This document shows, piece by piece, positions 26,447-35,029 of a stretch of DNA of 64,000 nt. The notes under the pieces were generated by a model. It was not told the DNA's origin and searched no databases. It worked only from the letters and a program-made list of their open reading frames with translations. Made by a program: the position numbers and the translations under genes. The stretch's first letter is position 1. Each line of letters starts with the position of its first letter. Source of the DNA: Halobiforma lacisalsi AJ5 (GTDB lineage: Archaea; Halobacteriota; Halobacteria; Halobacteriales; Natrialbaceae); the NCBI RefSeq assembly GCF_000226975.2, contig NZ_CP019285.1:558001-622000 (forward strand). Direction: 5' to 3'.

Positions 26447-27413
26447 CCTACGGAAGCGGTACGGCGACGTCGTCGCCCTCGACGGGCCCTCGTTTGCGAT
26501 CCCGTCCGGGTCGACGTTCGGCGTCCTCGGAACGAACGGCGCGGGGAAGACCACCCTGTTCGAGCTCCTGGTCGGCCACGACGAGCCCGACGACGGCACG
26601 ATCGAGGTCGGCGACCTCGACGTCCAGGAAGCGGGCCACCGGGTGCGCGAACGGGTGGCGTTCCTGCCGGAACACGCCGGCTTCCCCGACGCGATGACCG
26701 GCCGCGAGGTGCTCGCGGTCCACGCCCGCATCCGCGGGCTCGACGACCGCGAGCGCCGGATCGAAGAGGCCCTCGAGACCGTCGGGCTGGCCGACGCTGC
26801 CGACCGCGCGGTCGAGGGCTACTCCAACGGGATGGGACGTCGGCTCGGACTCGCTGCAACCCTGCTTCCGGAGCCGCCGGTGCTCGTGCTCGACGAACCG
26901 ACGGCCGGACTCGACCCCCGCGGCGTCGCCACCTTCCACGAGATCATCGAGCGGATCGGCCGCGAGACCGACGCCACCGTCGTCCTCTCCTCGCACGTGC
27001 TCGGGGAGGTCGAACGCCTCTGTGACGAGGTCGCGATCCTCCAGGACGGCCAACTCCGGGCCGCCGGCCCGGTCGACGAGTTGCGGGCCGATGCAGGCGA
27101 CGGCGTCACTGTTTCCATCCACCCGGCCGCGGGCGCACAGGATAGACTCCTCGAGGCGGTCGGCGAGTGGGCCGACGCGACAGTCACCGTAGCTGCAAAC
27201 GGCACCGCCGGGGAAACCGAACCCGTCGAGGTCGTCTGTGACCGCGAGACGGCCTTCGATCGCCTCTCGGCGCTCGAGGGCGACCTGATCGAGCGGTTCG
27301 AGGTCCGGGAGCCGGGTCTCGAGGCGGCGTTCCACGACGCTATCGCGGGCGAGGGCAACGGGGCCATCGCGGATGACGAGGACCGATCGACCGCGGAGGT
27401 GACGGCGCGATGA
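26427..27413 (+). CDS. nosF: NosF, ABC transporter ATPase
   Basis: A 328-residue ATP-binding subunit: Walker A GTNGAGKTTL, ABC signature YSNGMGRRLGLAATL (an S-N-G variant of S-G-G usual in this family), Walker B PVLVLDEPTAGLD and the switch histidine in LSSHVLGEVERL. It powers the NosDFY maturation machine. The last 100 residues extend past the nucleotide-binding core. The start lies inside the nosD end, and it couples to nosY by ATGA. Confidence 0.95.
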   Translation: MKITITDLRKRYGDVVALDGPSFAIPSGSTFGVLGTNGAGKTTLFELLVGHDEPDDGTIEVGDLDVQEAGHRVRERVAFLPEHAGFPDAMTGREVLAVHARIRGLDDRERRIEEALETVGLADAADRAVEGYSNGMGRRLGLAATLLPEPPVLVLDEPTAGLDPRGVATFHEIIERIGRETDATVVLSSHVLGEVERLCDEVAILQDGQLRAAGPVDELRADAGDGVTVSIHPAAGAQDRLLEAVGEWADATVTVAANGTAGETEPVEVVCDRETAFDRLSALEGDLIERFEVREPGLEAAFHDAIAGEGNGAIADDEDRSTAEVTAR

Positions 27414-28357
27414 CCGACGGCAACCTCGATTCCGATTTCGATTCCGATTTCGATTCCGATTCCGACCACGCGGTCCAGCCCGACGGCGGCTACGGCACGG
27501 CTCCCGCCGCCGCTCTCGAGAGCGAGACGGGCCGGGAAACGGGTTCGGGCGTCTGGTACCGACAGCTGCTGGTCGTCGCGGAGACCGAGTACCGGCTCGC
27601 GGTCCGGGGCCGGTGGGCGATCGCGCTGACGGCTATCTTCGCGGCCTTCGCGCTCGGGCTGACGACGTTCAGCGGCTCGAGCGTCAGCCCGCAGGGGTTC
27701 GAACGGACGGTCGCCAGCCTGGCCGTGCTCGCGGTGTATCTCGTCCCGCTGGTCGCGCTCGCGGTCAGCTACGACGCCGTCGTGGGCCGCGAGGAGAGCG
27801 GCTGGCTCCAGACGCTGTTCGCCCTGCCGGTCGACCGCGCCTGGCTCGTCGTCGGAACGGCACTCGGGCGAGCCGTGGTCCTCGCGAGCGCGACGATCAT
27901 CGGCTTCGGCGTCGCGGGCGGGTTCCTCGTACGCGAGCACGGGCTCGGCGGCGCGGACGCGTACGTGATCTTCCTGCTTGCAAGCGTCGGACTCGGGCTC
28001 GCCTTCCTCGCGGTGGGTGTCCTGGTCTCGACGCTGGCCCGTGAGAAAACCCACGCACTCGGGCTCTCGCTTCTGGTCTGGGCGTGGTTCGTCCTCGTCC
28101 ACGACCTGCTCGGGCTGGGGCTGATCGCGGCGCTCGATCTCTCGGAAACGGCAGTGTCGGCGCTGTTGCTCGCCAACCCGACCGGCGTCTTCCGGGCGCT
28201 CGTGCTCGGTTCGCTGGGGGCCAGCGGCGACGCCGGGTTCGCAAGCATTCTCGCCCAGTCGGGGCTCTCGACTGGCGTGCTCGCGGCCGCACTGCTCGCC
28301 TGGATCGTCCTGCCGGTCGGGATCGCGGCGCTCGCGATCAGGAGGCGGCGCCTATGA
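27410..28357 (+). CDS. nosY: NosY, ABC transporter permease
   Basis: A 315-residue membrane protein with about six hydrophobic segments after residue 60 (WAIALTAIFAAFALGLTTF, LAVLAVYLVPLVALAVSY, and others). It contains the family motif DAVVGREESGWLQTLFALPV. The N-terminal 25 residues are an acidic repeat of DSDF units encoded by hexamer-periodic DNA, which is unusual for NosY. It is the transmembrane partner of NosF and binds NosD. It ends in an ATGA overlap with nosL. Confidence 0.93.
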   Translation: MTDGNLDSDFDSDFDSDSDHAVQPDGGYGTAPAAALESETGRETGSGVWYRQLLVVAETEYRLAVRGRWAIALTAIFAAFALGLTTFSGSSVSPQGFERTVASLAVLAVYLVPLVALAVSYDAVVGREESGWLQTLFALPVDRAWLVVGTALGRAVVLASATIIGFGVAGGFLVREHGLGGADAYVIFLLASVGLGLAFLAVGVLVSTLAREKTHALGLSLLVWAWFVLVHDLLGLGLIAALDLSETAVSALLLANPTGVFRALVLGSLGASGDAGFASILAQSGLSTGVLAAALLAWIVLPVGIAALAIRRRRL

Positions 28358-28938
28358 CGGGCGACGGCTGGACCCGCAGGCGGTTCCTCGCCGGCGGCGC
28401 CCTCGCGGCAGCCTTCGCCGGCTGTCTGGGCGACGACGGCGACGACGCGGAGCCGCCGGCGGAGCCGATCGATCTGACCGAGGGCCAGGCCTGTGACGTC
28501 TGCGGGATGACGATCGTAGACCACTACGGCCCCGCTGGACAACTGTTCTACGCCGACGGGAAGCCCGACGACCGCGACGGCCCCGCCTGGTTCGACAGCG
28601 TCACCGAACTGGTCGCCTACCACGAGGGACGTAGAGAGCGCGGCTGGGAGCTTCGGGAGGGGTTCGTCACCGACTACTCGACGGTCGACTACGACCTGCT
28701 CGAGCGCGACGACGGGGGCGACAGCGAGGGCGAAAGCGAGACGTACATCTCGAGTCACGCTTCCCGCGAGGCGTTCGCCGAGGTCACGGCCGTCGAGTAC
28801 GTGGTCGGCAGCGACGTCTTCGGTGCGATGGGCGAGGATCACCTGCCGTTCTCCGACAGTGACGAAGCGGCGGCGTTCGCCGAGGAACACGGTGGCGACG
28901 TCATGTCGTGGGAGGAATTGCCGTCGCCGAACGCCTGA
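28354..28938 (+). CDS. nosL: NosL, copper chaperone lipoprotein
   Basis: A 194-residue protein. Its N-terminus RRRFLAGGALAAAFAGC is a Tat signal with lipobox. The copper-binding motif CDVCGMTIVDHYGPAGQLFY follows, typical of NosL, which delivers Cu(I) for NosZ maturation. The last part, FGAMGEDHLPFSDSDEAAAF, carries the conserved G-M-G and F-S/D elements. Final gene of the operon. Confidence 0.95.
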   Translation: MTGDGWTRRRFLAGGALAAAFAGCLGDDGDDAEPPAEPIDLTEGQACDVCGMTIVDHYGPAGQLFYADGKPDDRDGPAWFDSVTELVAYHEGRRERGWELREGFVTDYSTVDYDLLERDDGGDSEGESETYISSHASREAFAEVTAVEYVVGSDVFGAMGEDHLPFSDSDEAAAFAEEHGGDVMSWEELPSPNA

Positions 28939-28986
28939 CGGACGACGATTCTCGAGGGACGACACTCGACGCTGGGCGCTTGCCGT

Positions 28987-29184
28987 TCAACTCGAATCCG
29001 GGTCCGGGTCAGGGTTCGGATCCGGGTCAGGGTTCGGGTTCGGAACCGCTTCGTCGCGGTCGGCCGATACGCCACGAGCGCCGAGCCAGAGCCGTCCATG
29101 AACGAAACACCCGACCCCGGCGACGACGAGAAAGTAGAGGTAGATCACCGTTTCCACGTGTGCGGGGACCGACTCCAGGGCCAT
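28987..29184 (-). CDS. Small single-helix membrane protein with NPDPDP tail
   Basis: A 65-residue protein beginning MALESVPAHVETVIYLYFLV. One membrane helix spans about residues 12-30; it is followed by a short basic stretch and a C-terminal NPNPDPDPNPDPDPD repeat encoded by hexamer DNA. A GTG at 29196 would add four residues. It resembles the many short haloarchaeal membrane proteins without known role. It is convergent with nosL. Confidence 0.55.
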   Translation of the reverse strand: MALESVPAHVETVIYLYFLVVAGVGCFVHGRLWLGARGVSADRDEAVPNPNPDPDPNPDPDPDSS

Positions 29185-29253
29185 ACGGGCGTTCACGGAC
29201 GGAACGGCGATAGCCCCGCGGCTGTACGATTGTACGCCTGAAGTGGGGCCGGG

Positions 29254-29421
29254 TCAGTCGGTCGTGACCATCCAGTACCGGATCCCCAGATACACCAGGA
29301 TCAGACCGAAGGTACCCGCATACAGCGTCGCGCCGCTCGAGGCAGCGGCGACCAGCGCGACGGCGTTCAACGCGATGCCGACGATGTACATGGTACGGAG
29401 CCGGCGAGAACTCGAGTTCAT
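29254..29421 (-). CDS. Small two-helix membrane protein, 55 residues
   Basis: The reverse strand reads MNSSSRRLRTMYIVGIALNA then VALVAAASSGATLYAGTFGL and ILVYLGIRYWMVTTD, ending TGA. It has two hydrophobic helices, a basic N-terminus and GC-rich host-like codons. It resembles conserved short haloarchaeal membrane proteins; function unknown. It may follow the 65-residue gene as a pair of small membrane proteins downstream of the nos operon. Confidence 0.55.
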   Translation of the reverse strand: MNSSSRRLRTMYIVGIALNAVALVAAASSGATLYAGTFGLILVYLGIRYWMVTTD

Positions 29422-29460
29422 GCCGAACGGTTCGAACGCGAAGGTAAAAACCCTCGTTGC

Positions 29461-29481
29461 TCGGATTCGGATTCGGATTCA
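29461..29481. repeat. GGATTC hexamer microsatellite
   Basis: Three GGATTC-like units upstream of the 55-residue membrane protein, part of the six-base periodic repeats concentrated around the nos operon borders. Confidence 0.6.
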
Positions 29482-29712
29482 GTACTCCACCCCGGTGATC
29501 GTTCCGATCCCTCGTTCGGTCGTGGACTGATACGGTTTACTAGCTCTGGTGTACCGCATGACTGCGTAGACTTTGACCGTCAAAACTCAGTACCTCACAA
29601 ATCAGCCTCAGCTAACTGGCACTGAAGCGTGATTTACCGACAAATCAGAGTCTACTCTACTCTCTGTAGATCCACCCGACGACAAGAGACGAGAGGCTGT
29701 CGCAGTCGGCAA
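29482..29712. other. Non-coding border of the mobile-element region
   Basis: No gene recognised. Composition drops from GC-rich to mixed. This stretch probably contains the lost end of the decayed transposon at 29713-30140. Confidence 0.45.
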
Positions 29713-30140
29713 TCAGCCGCCGACGCGACGGTGTTGCCACTGGTCGATGGGGCGTCCTCGGTCACCGGGGAAAGCAACCATTCGGTGGCCGGTTTGCGGG
29801 GTCAGCCCGACGCATCGCGAGGGCCGTCCACGCTGCCGAGTCACCATGTCAACCAACTCTTCGAACGGCCACCACCAGAGGCGACGTCCGCCTCGGCGAG
29901 GCGTCGCCATATACTCCCAGTGCAGACCTCAGACGTTCTGAATCAGCAGGCTGTGTACGACGAACAACAGATGTCTCGTGGGATCTTGCGTCCTCGAGAT
30001 GATAGTCGCCCGGAGAGACGGTAGCTCGCCCCGATACCGAAACGTTTGCTATAGTGGGATCGGACCTGTCGTGGTTCATCGACAAACAGCGCGTCAACGG
30101 CGTAGCCGTGACGCGCCACCCAGTGCTTACTATACCGCCC
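29713..30140 (-). pseudogene. Decayed IS4-like transposase, C-terminal part
   Basis: Reading the reverse strand from about 30140 gives GRYSKHWVARHGYAVDALFV then VRSHYSKRFGIGASYRLSGR, which matches the Y-x2-R-x3-E signature region of IS4-type transposases with the catalytic Glu replaced by Gly. After a frame change it continues DPTRHLLFVVHSLLIQNV-stop-GLHWEYMATPRRGGRRLW and WWWPFEELVDMVTRQRG. The frameshift, the in-frame TGA (probably from TGG) and the altered catalytic residue show that it is dead. The N-terminal half is missing. Confidence 0.65.
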
Positions 30141-30197
30141 GTTTTTGTAAGTACAACCAATTATTACTGGAAATTCTGCTCTGTTGAATATCGACCT

Positions 30198-30376
30198 ACG
30201 CTCTTGTGTAGCACTTTGTTGATCGCTCTTCCGTAGGAGATTGTTGATACGTTACTCCGCCCAGAGAGCGAACAGCAATCACCGCGTAGAGGGGGAGACG
30301 GGTCGAGTCTTGGACTGTCGGTCAGACGGGAGAATCGCAAGAAGGCTCTCAGCAACAATGTGCTACACAAGAGCGT
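30198..30376. mobile_element. 179-bp inverted-repeat element (MITE-like)
   Basis: A 24-base terminal repeat ACGCTCTTGTGTAGCACTTT-GTTG at 30198-30221 is mirrored at 30353-30376 with one mismatch. The inside is non-coding. Next to the left repeat is CGCTCTTCCGTAGGAGATTG (from 30224), a variant of the same end, which also occurs at 33543-33570. No clear target duplication is visible. The right end abuts an MCM remnant exactly. It is probably a non-autonomous element moved by a transposase not present here. Confidence 0.75.
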
Positions 30377-30727
30377 GACGAACAGTATCCCGACGAGCGA
30401 TCACTCCGGATCGACTGGCATGAACTCGAGGCATGGGACGGCTCAGTCGCCGATGAGTTCCTCCGGAAGCCCGATCGAATGCGACAGTTTGCGGCGGCCG
30501 CGTTGAATTGACTTGACGAGGTGTCGATCGTCGGAGTCAACGTCCGCATCTACAACCTCCCCGATCGCCAGACCGCCCGCGTCGGGAAGTACTGAACACG
30601 GCAACTTGGGCACCTCCTCTCCGTTCGCGGTGAAGTCGTCGATATGGAGGGGGTAACGCCGTACGCGGAGGAAGCCGCGTTCGAATGTCCGCTCTGTGGA
30701 AAACTGACACGAATGCCACGGATGTAA
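30377..30727 (+). pseudogene. MCM helicase N-terminal domain remnant
   Basis: In one frame the sequence reads DEQYPDERSLRIDWHELEAW, then SVADEFLRKPDRMRQFAAAALN-stop, VRIYNLPDRQTARVGKY-stop, and TRQLGHLLSVRGEVVDMEGV, EEAAFECPLCGKLTRMPRM-stop. This tracks the archaeal MCM N-terminal domain including the first two cysteines of the zinc ribbon. Two internal stops, no helicase core and a 5' end cut by the inverted-repeat element show that it is a pseudogene. Extra MCM genes in haloarchaea are usually carried by plasmids or integrated elements. Confidence 0.8.
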
Positions 30728-30855
30728 CACTCCAAGCCCGGATTCCGGTTCAATTGAAAGCAACCTGTATATGTACAGGCTACGTGTTAGATTTGAGGAT
30801 AACCACAATTGTAATAGGTATATATAAGTATTTTGAAAATCTTTAGACAGAGTTA

Positions 30856-32217
30856 TTAGCTGATCATGACATTCAGCACTTTCTCAGCAGCCGCAGCAGC
30901 ATACGCTATACTATCAATGCTGTCTTCAGGTCCGTAGTGAATTCCAGCAGCAAGGACTTGTCCATCGTTATCAGGATGATTAATAAAGTATGGACCACCA
31001 GAATCACCATTATCTGTTATGTGGTCGTCTGTCTGAAAGTAGGCCCGCTCTTCGTCAACTCGGGTATTGAAGTCATATATTGTGCTTGAACATCTTCCAG
31101 AGCGAGTTCCTTGTCGACAGATTTCTTTTTCGTCTTCGGCCATATCTTCTAATTGGTCAAGGGCTACTGTACCAACGACTGGTTCGTCGTATCCTCCATC
31201 CCCATCCGCAAGGCGATAATCGGTTCCTACGCTCCGTGCTACTGAGAATGAAGCTACGTCTATATAGAATCCATAATCATCATCAATAGAGAAATATGCT
31301 GCATCTGTGACATCTCCAACATAGTTTGAATATGACGGTTGATAAACTGGATCTCCTACCATATCTGAAGAATCATCATGGTCATCAGTTGCCATAATAT
31401 GTGCAGAGGTCAAGAATCCCCAATCATCTGTGGATGAACCAGGGTCATAAATTCGGAACGCATTACTAGCATGAAGCGGGTCTCCTTTTTTGGCAATAGA
31501 GGTTCCTGCTGGGACTGGATTGGTTTGGTAAATGTCGTTATAGTGATCACGAGAACTCCGCTTAGCACATCTATGTCCCGACCTATCACACGCGTTTGGT
31601 TTCCTTCTTTCTGACTCATAAATCACTGGTATGTTTTCGATGCCTCTCTCAAAATTCAATTCGCTAGAACTAACAGTACCGTCAACAGCAGTAGGGAGTT
31701 CATTAAATACTTCCGATGCAGATAATACAGTATTTTCTTCATCAGGCAATTCCTCGGATCTTCTTTCTGCAATCCATTCGTCATATGTTACTTTTATAAC
31801 TCTTTCACGATGATGGCCGTTTGTTCTATAGGATACTGTTGGACTTGCAACATTATGGGCTCCTATTTTTTCGAGGCGCTCTGCTACTTTATCAAGAGCA
31901 TCGTTGGCGCTTTCAATACGAACCCATTTGTCTCGTGATATCGTATGATAAATTGTCGTCCGCTCTGGAGGTGAATCAGTCGGGTCTGGTTTATTAGGGT
32001 CTAATTCGTTGTGATCTTCCCGAACGTAGCCGGTTACTCGTGGCACCTCCTTAGTTGGATCATTAGTGAGCTTAGCTAGAGTATTTTGTGAAATTGTACT
32101 GACGACTCCACCTGAAAGACCGAGTCCGGCAAGTACTTTCGTGAATCGTCGACGGCCCATTCTCTGCAGTTTATCGCTACTAACCATATCCAAAGGAAAT
32201 TTACTCAATCCAGCCAT
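30856..32217 (-). CDS. Tat-exported trypsin-like (S1) serine protease, AT-rich
   Basis: A 453-residue protein. The signal MGRRRFTKVLAGLGLSGGVV (from about residue 20) is of Tat type. The protease domain shows the His box LTSAHIM, the Asp region YIDVASFSVARSVG and the Ser motif TDNGDSGGPYFINH. A long pro-region of about 200 residues precedes it, as in streptogrisin-like or alpha-lytic-like enzymes. CTATTTAAA near 32250 is a plausible TATA box for the 32217 start; ATGs at 32187 or 32160 are alternatives. Codon use is strongly AT-rich, unlike the surrounding genome, so it was probably acquired horizontally. Confidence 0.85.
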   Translation of the reverse strand: MAGLSKFPLDMVSSDKLQRMGRRRFTKVLAGLGLSGGVVSTISQNTLAKLTNDPTKEVPRVTGYVREDHNELDPNKPDPTDSPPERTTIYHTISRDKWVRIESANDALDKVAERLEKIGAHNVASPTVSYRTNGHHRERVIKVTYDEWIAERRSEELPDEENTVLSASEVFNELPTAVDGTVSSSELNFERGIENIPVIYESERRKPNACDRSGHRCAKRSSRDHYNDIYQTNPVPAGTSIAKKGDPLHASNAFRIYDPGSSTDDWGFLTSAHIMATDDHDDSSDMVGDPVYQPSYSNYVGDVTDAAYFSIDDDYGFYIDVASFSVARSVGTDYRLADGDGGYDEPVVGTVALDQLEDMAEDEKEICRQGTRSGRCSSTIYDFNTRVDEERAYFQTDDHITDNGDSGGPYFINHPDNDGQVLAAGIHYGPEDSIDSIAYAAAAAEKVLNVMIS

Positions 32218-32279
32218 TTATATTTTTGTCTATTATAAAATTAGGTTTAAATAGATCAGTAGGTACATACTATGGGCTA

Positions 32280-33003
32280 GAGGGGGTCATAGAAAGATTA
32301 TCACACCAAAGAGCAGGGTGAACGCTGAGGTGGCATGTGCTCAGCGACCCTCCAAGATGATCCTTCGGTAGAGTCGTTCTTCAATGGGTAGAAACACTAA
32401 CGCTATTTGAACATCTCTCCTTCGTGTCTCTCAGAGAGTTCGACGTGTTCGCCCCGGCGGAGACGGGCGAACACGAGACCACGAACCACCAGATCTGATA
32501 CGTGGCTTTCTTCACTGCTACTACAAGGACATCTACGGGATTCGGCCCATTGAGCGAAAGATTCACAATACGGTTGTCTGGCTCAGTTGTGGCTTCGATC
32601 GACCGCCGTCGAGAGACGCGGTCGATCGGTTTCTCACCGATCTCGAACACGTTGTTGACGACCTCTTCGGCAGACCCGTCGAGCAGGCCGCGGCGCGCGG
32701 CCTGCTCGACTTGACCTACTGCATCGATTCGACCGATGTGAGAGCGATGCCTGCCGACCAAGATGCATCAAAATGCTACGGTCCCATAGTTGATGAGTAC
32801 TACCAGAGCTACGGCTGTACGATCATCTCGACCGAACAAAAGATCCCGATTGCAGCCGAGTTCACCGAGAACAAATAAGCGCCAGAAGAGACGGCGATGC
32901 GCGTCACACGTGACGCGCTCGCCGTCGCCAAGCCGGTGTAGATCCTCGGTGACAGAACCTACGACACGCTCGACTAGCACGACCCCCTCTGGGCTACCCA
33001 AAG
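32280..33003 (+). pseudogene. Decayed copy of the IS at 33940-35008, opposite orientation
   Basis: It starts with the terminal repeat GAGGGGGTCATAGAA at 32280, then the leader AAAGAGCAGGGTGAACGCTG also found in the intact copy. The transposase reads SATLQDDPSVESFF, CIDSTDVRAMPADQ, then YDTLD-stop-HDPLW where the intact copy has YDTLDWHDHLL. Frameshifts and stops are scattered, and the last third with the right end is missing. Confidence 0.85.
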
Positions 33004-33033
33004 ATTGATTCTTCAGGAGTTTAGATGGGCCAT

Positions 33034-33534
33034 ATGGAACGCCGGAAATTACTATTGGCATCTACGCCGAATCTACTAGTTCCAGTAACAGGATGCCTTA
33101 GTAACAGCAATAATAAGACAAAAACCAATAAAGATAATAATAAAAACAAAAATGAAGAAATAAACAAGAAAGAAGATGACTTTCGGGCAGCAGTCTTTAT
33201 CATTCAAGCAGTCATTCCTGTTCCAGATGACGCTACAATACTATCCATAAAGGAGACTGAGATGTTTGATCTAAATACCGTAAAAAATGGAATGTCTACC
33301 GCTGCTAAAAAGAGAGAAGAGTTCATTGAAGAATACTATGATGAAAGCCATGAGCATGATTATTGGATCCGTGACATACATGTAGTCCGAATCAAGAACT
33401 CTAACGAATACGACAACATAAGGAATAAATATGATAACTTGCCACGAAATGATGATAGCGAAGAGATGCCTACAGGAGTATATGTTCGATATGAGGATGA
33501 AGTATATGTGATTGAACTCGTAGAAGAGCACTAA
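33034..33534 (+). CDS. AT-rich lipoprotein of unknown function
   Basis: A 166-residue protein starting MERRKLLLASTPNLLVPVTG followed by Cys-Leu-Ser, a lipobox-type signal. An Asn/Lys-rich spacer (NKTKTNKDNNKNKNEEINKK) follows; such lysine/asparagine richness is very unusual for a haloarchaeal protein. The mature domain has FIIQAVIPVPDDATILSI and ends in an acidic tail. No family recognised. It is enclosed between two copies of the same IS in inverted orientation, so it looks like cargo. Confidence 0.6.
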   Translation: MERRKLLLASTPNLLVPVTGCLSNSNNKTKTNKDNNKNKNEEINKKEDDFRAAVFIIQAVIPVPDDATILSIKETEMFDLNTVKNGMSTAAKKREEFIEEYYDESHEHDYWIRDIHVVRIKNSNEYDNIRNKYDNLPRNDDSEEMPTGVYVRYEDEVYVIELVEEH

Positions 33535-33542
33535 TTATAGAA

Positions 33543-33786
33543 ACGCTCTTCTGTAGGAGATTGTTGATACTGTCCAGCTGCCGGTGTGGAATCGAAGAGA
33601 GCAAGGACACCGTGTTAGCGGTGTCCGTTAGGCATGATTCCGCTCGATGTGTTTGGATCGGAATCGGTCGCAGCGGACCTGTTCGAGCAGGTTCGCGGCG
33701 CGACGCTCCGAGACGAATGTCTTGAGTGGAATCATGCTTTCGTCGGGTGGCGCGGACGCGCCACCCTTGCCCGCTACGACTTTTAG
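33543..33786 (+). mobile_element. IS1595-type element remnant
   Basis: The end-like sequence ACGCTCTTCTGTAGGAGATT (33543 on) resembles the terminal repeats of the 179-bp element at 30198. A perfect hairpin GGACACCG/CGGTGTCC sits at 33606-33627. A 50-codon frame at 33634-33786 begins MIPLDVFGSESVAADLFEQV, which I recognise as the N-terminus of haloarchaeal IS1595-family transposases; it then departs from the family (RGATLRDECLEWNHAF) and stops, so the zinc-ribbon and catalytic domains are gone. Confidence 0.6.
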
Positions 33787-33939
33787 CTACAGCTATGGGC
33801 TGACCAACAATTCTCTACCCATGAGCGTTCAGCAGACGACTTTTGCCATAGTTCGGATAGATCGTATCTACTTCGATCACTGCTTGCCCTGTATTGACCG
33901 TTCGGCGAGCAATCGGTGGGTGGGTGGGTATGCGAACTA

Positions 33940-35008
33940 GAGGGTGTCATAGAACTCTTCTCACACCGTGATGATGGTGCTTCCCGGATTGTCTCCGCGT
34001 TCATAGTTGGTGATGGCGACCACGAGGCGCAGACAGAGTGCGAGGAACACCTGCGCTCGTGCGTGGACGCGGCCTCGGGCGTGCGTTCGCCCGAGGCCGC
34101 AGTCCTTGACTGATTCGTTGGTTCGTTCAACCCCCGTACGGCGGTTGTACGTCTCATCCAACGTGGATTGCTTCAGTTGAACGTCTTCGCTGTGTTCGTC
34201 GATGCGGTCTTCGACTCTGTACTCGATATCTTTCGGCTCGTCGGTGTTTCGCGCGTTGTACGGAGCGACTGGCACGACCCCTGCGGCCAGCAGGTGGTCG
34301 TGCCAGTCGAGCGTGTCGTAGGCGCTGTCTCCAAGCATCCAGATCGGTGTGGAGACGGCGAGCGCGTCACGCGTGACGCGCATCGCCGTCTCCTCTGGCG
34401 CTTGCTTACTCTCTGTGAACTCCGCCGCAATCGGGATCTTTTGTCCGGTCGAGACGATCGTACAGCCGTAGCCGTGGTAGTACTCGTCGTCGGTTGGATC
34501 GTAGCACTTCGACGCGTCTTGATCGGCAGGCATCGCCCTCACGTCAGTTGAATCGATGCAGTAAGTCAAGTCGAGCAGGCCGCGGCGGGCGGCCTGCTCG
34601 ACGAGTCGGCCAAAGACCTCGTCAACGACGTGTTCGAGGTCGGTGAGAAAGCGATCGACCGCGTCTCTGGACGGCGGTCGATCGAACCCACAGCTGAGCC
34701 AAACAACCGTGTTCCGAAGCTCTCGCTCAACCGGACGAATCCCGTAGATGTCCTTGTAGTAGCAGTGGAGGAAGCCACGCATCAACTCTGGTGGTTCATG
34801 CTCTCGTGTTCGCCCCGTCTGCGCCGGGGCGAACACGTCGAACTCTTCGAGAAACTCGAAGGAGAGGTGCTCGAACAACGCTAGCGTCTCGGTCTCCGCG
34901 ACATTGAAGAACGACTCTACCGAAGGATCATCTTGCAGGGTCGCTGAGGCCATACCATCTCAGCATTCACCCTGCTCTTTGGTGTGGTAATCGTTCTATG
35001 ACACCCTC
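33940..35008 (-). mobile_element. Intact insertion sequence, IS5/IS4-superfamily, 1069 bp
   Basis: It is bounded by perfect 15-base inverted repeats GAGGGTGTCATAGAA, extendable with mismatches to about 28 bases. The 6-base direct repeat GAACTA at 33934-33939 and 35009-35014 is a clean target duplication. It contains a single full-length transposase gene, so it is probably active or recently so. Its right end landed directly against an older terminal repeat of the same family. Confidence 0.92.
33961..34953 (-). CDS. DDE transposase of the intact IS
   Basis: A 330-residue transposase with N-terminal MASATLQDDPSVESFFNVAE. The DDE residues are seen in CIDSTDVRAMPADQ (Asp), MLGDSAYDTLDWHD (Asp) and RTGVERTNESVKDCGLGR (Glu). 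It has the size and layout of the IS4/IS5-type enzymes common in haloarchaea. There are no stops or frameshifts. It is encoded on the strand opposite to the decayed copy at 32280. Confidence 0.92.
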   Translation of the reverse strand: MASATLQDDPSVESFFNVAETETLALFEHLSFEFLEEFDVFAPAQTGRTREHEPPELMRGFLHCYYKDIYGIRPVERELRNTVVWLSCGFDRPPSRDAVDRFLTDLEHVVDEVFGRLVEQAARRGLLDLTYCIDSTDVRAMPADQDASKCYDPTDDEYYHGYGCTIVSTGQKIPIAAEFTESKQAPEETAMRVTRDALAVSTPIWMLGDSAYDTLDWHDHLLAAGVVPVAPYNARNTDEPKDIEYRVEDRIDEHSEDVQLKQSTLDETYNRRTGVERTNESVKDCGLGRTHARGRVHARAQVFLALCLRLVVAITNYERGDNPGSTIITV

Positions 35009-35014
35009 GAACTA

Positions 35015-35029
35015 TTCTATGACAGCCTC
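35015..35029. repeat. Solo terminal repeat of the same IS family
   Basis: TTCTATGACAGCCTC differs by one base from the IS right end at 34994-35008 and starts just after the target duplication. It is the probable right end of an older element, perhaps the partner of the left end at 32280. Confidence 0.7.

Noticed and set aside
30198..30376. Retron or group II intron-like RNA in the inverted-repeat element
   Set aside because: No reverse transcriptase or intron domain V is visible; the structure is explained by transposon ends.
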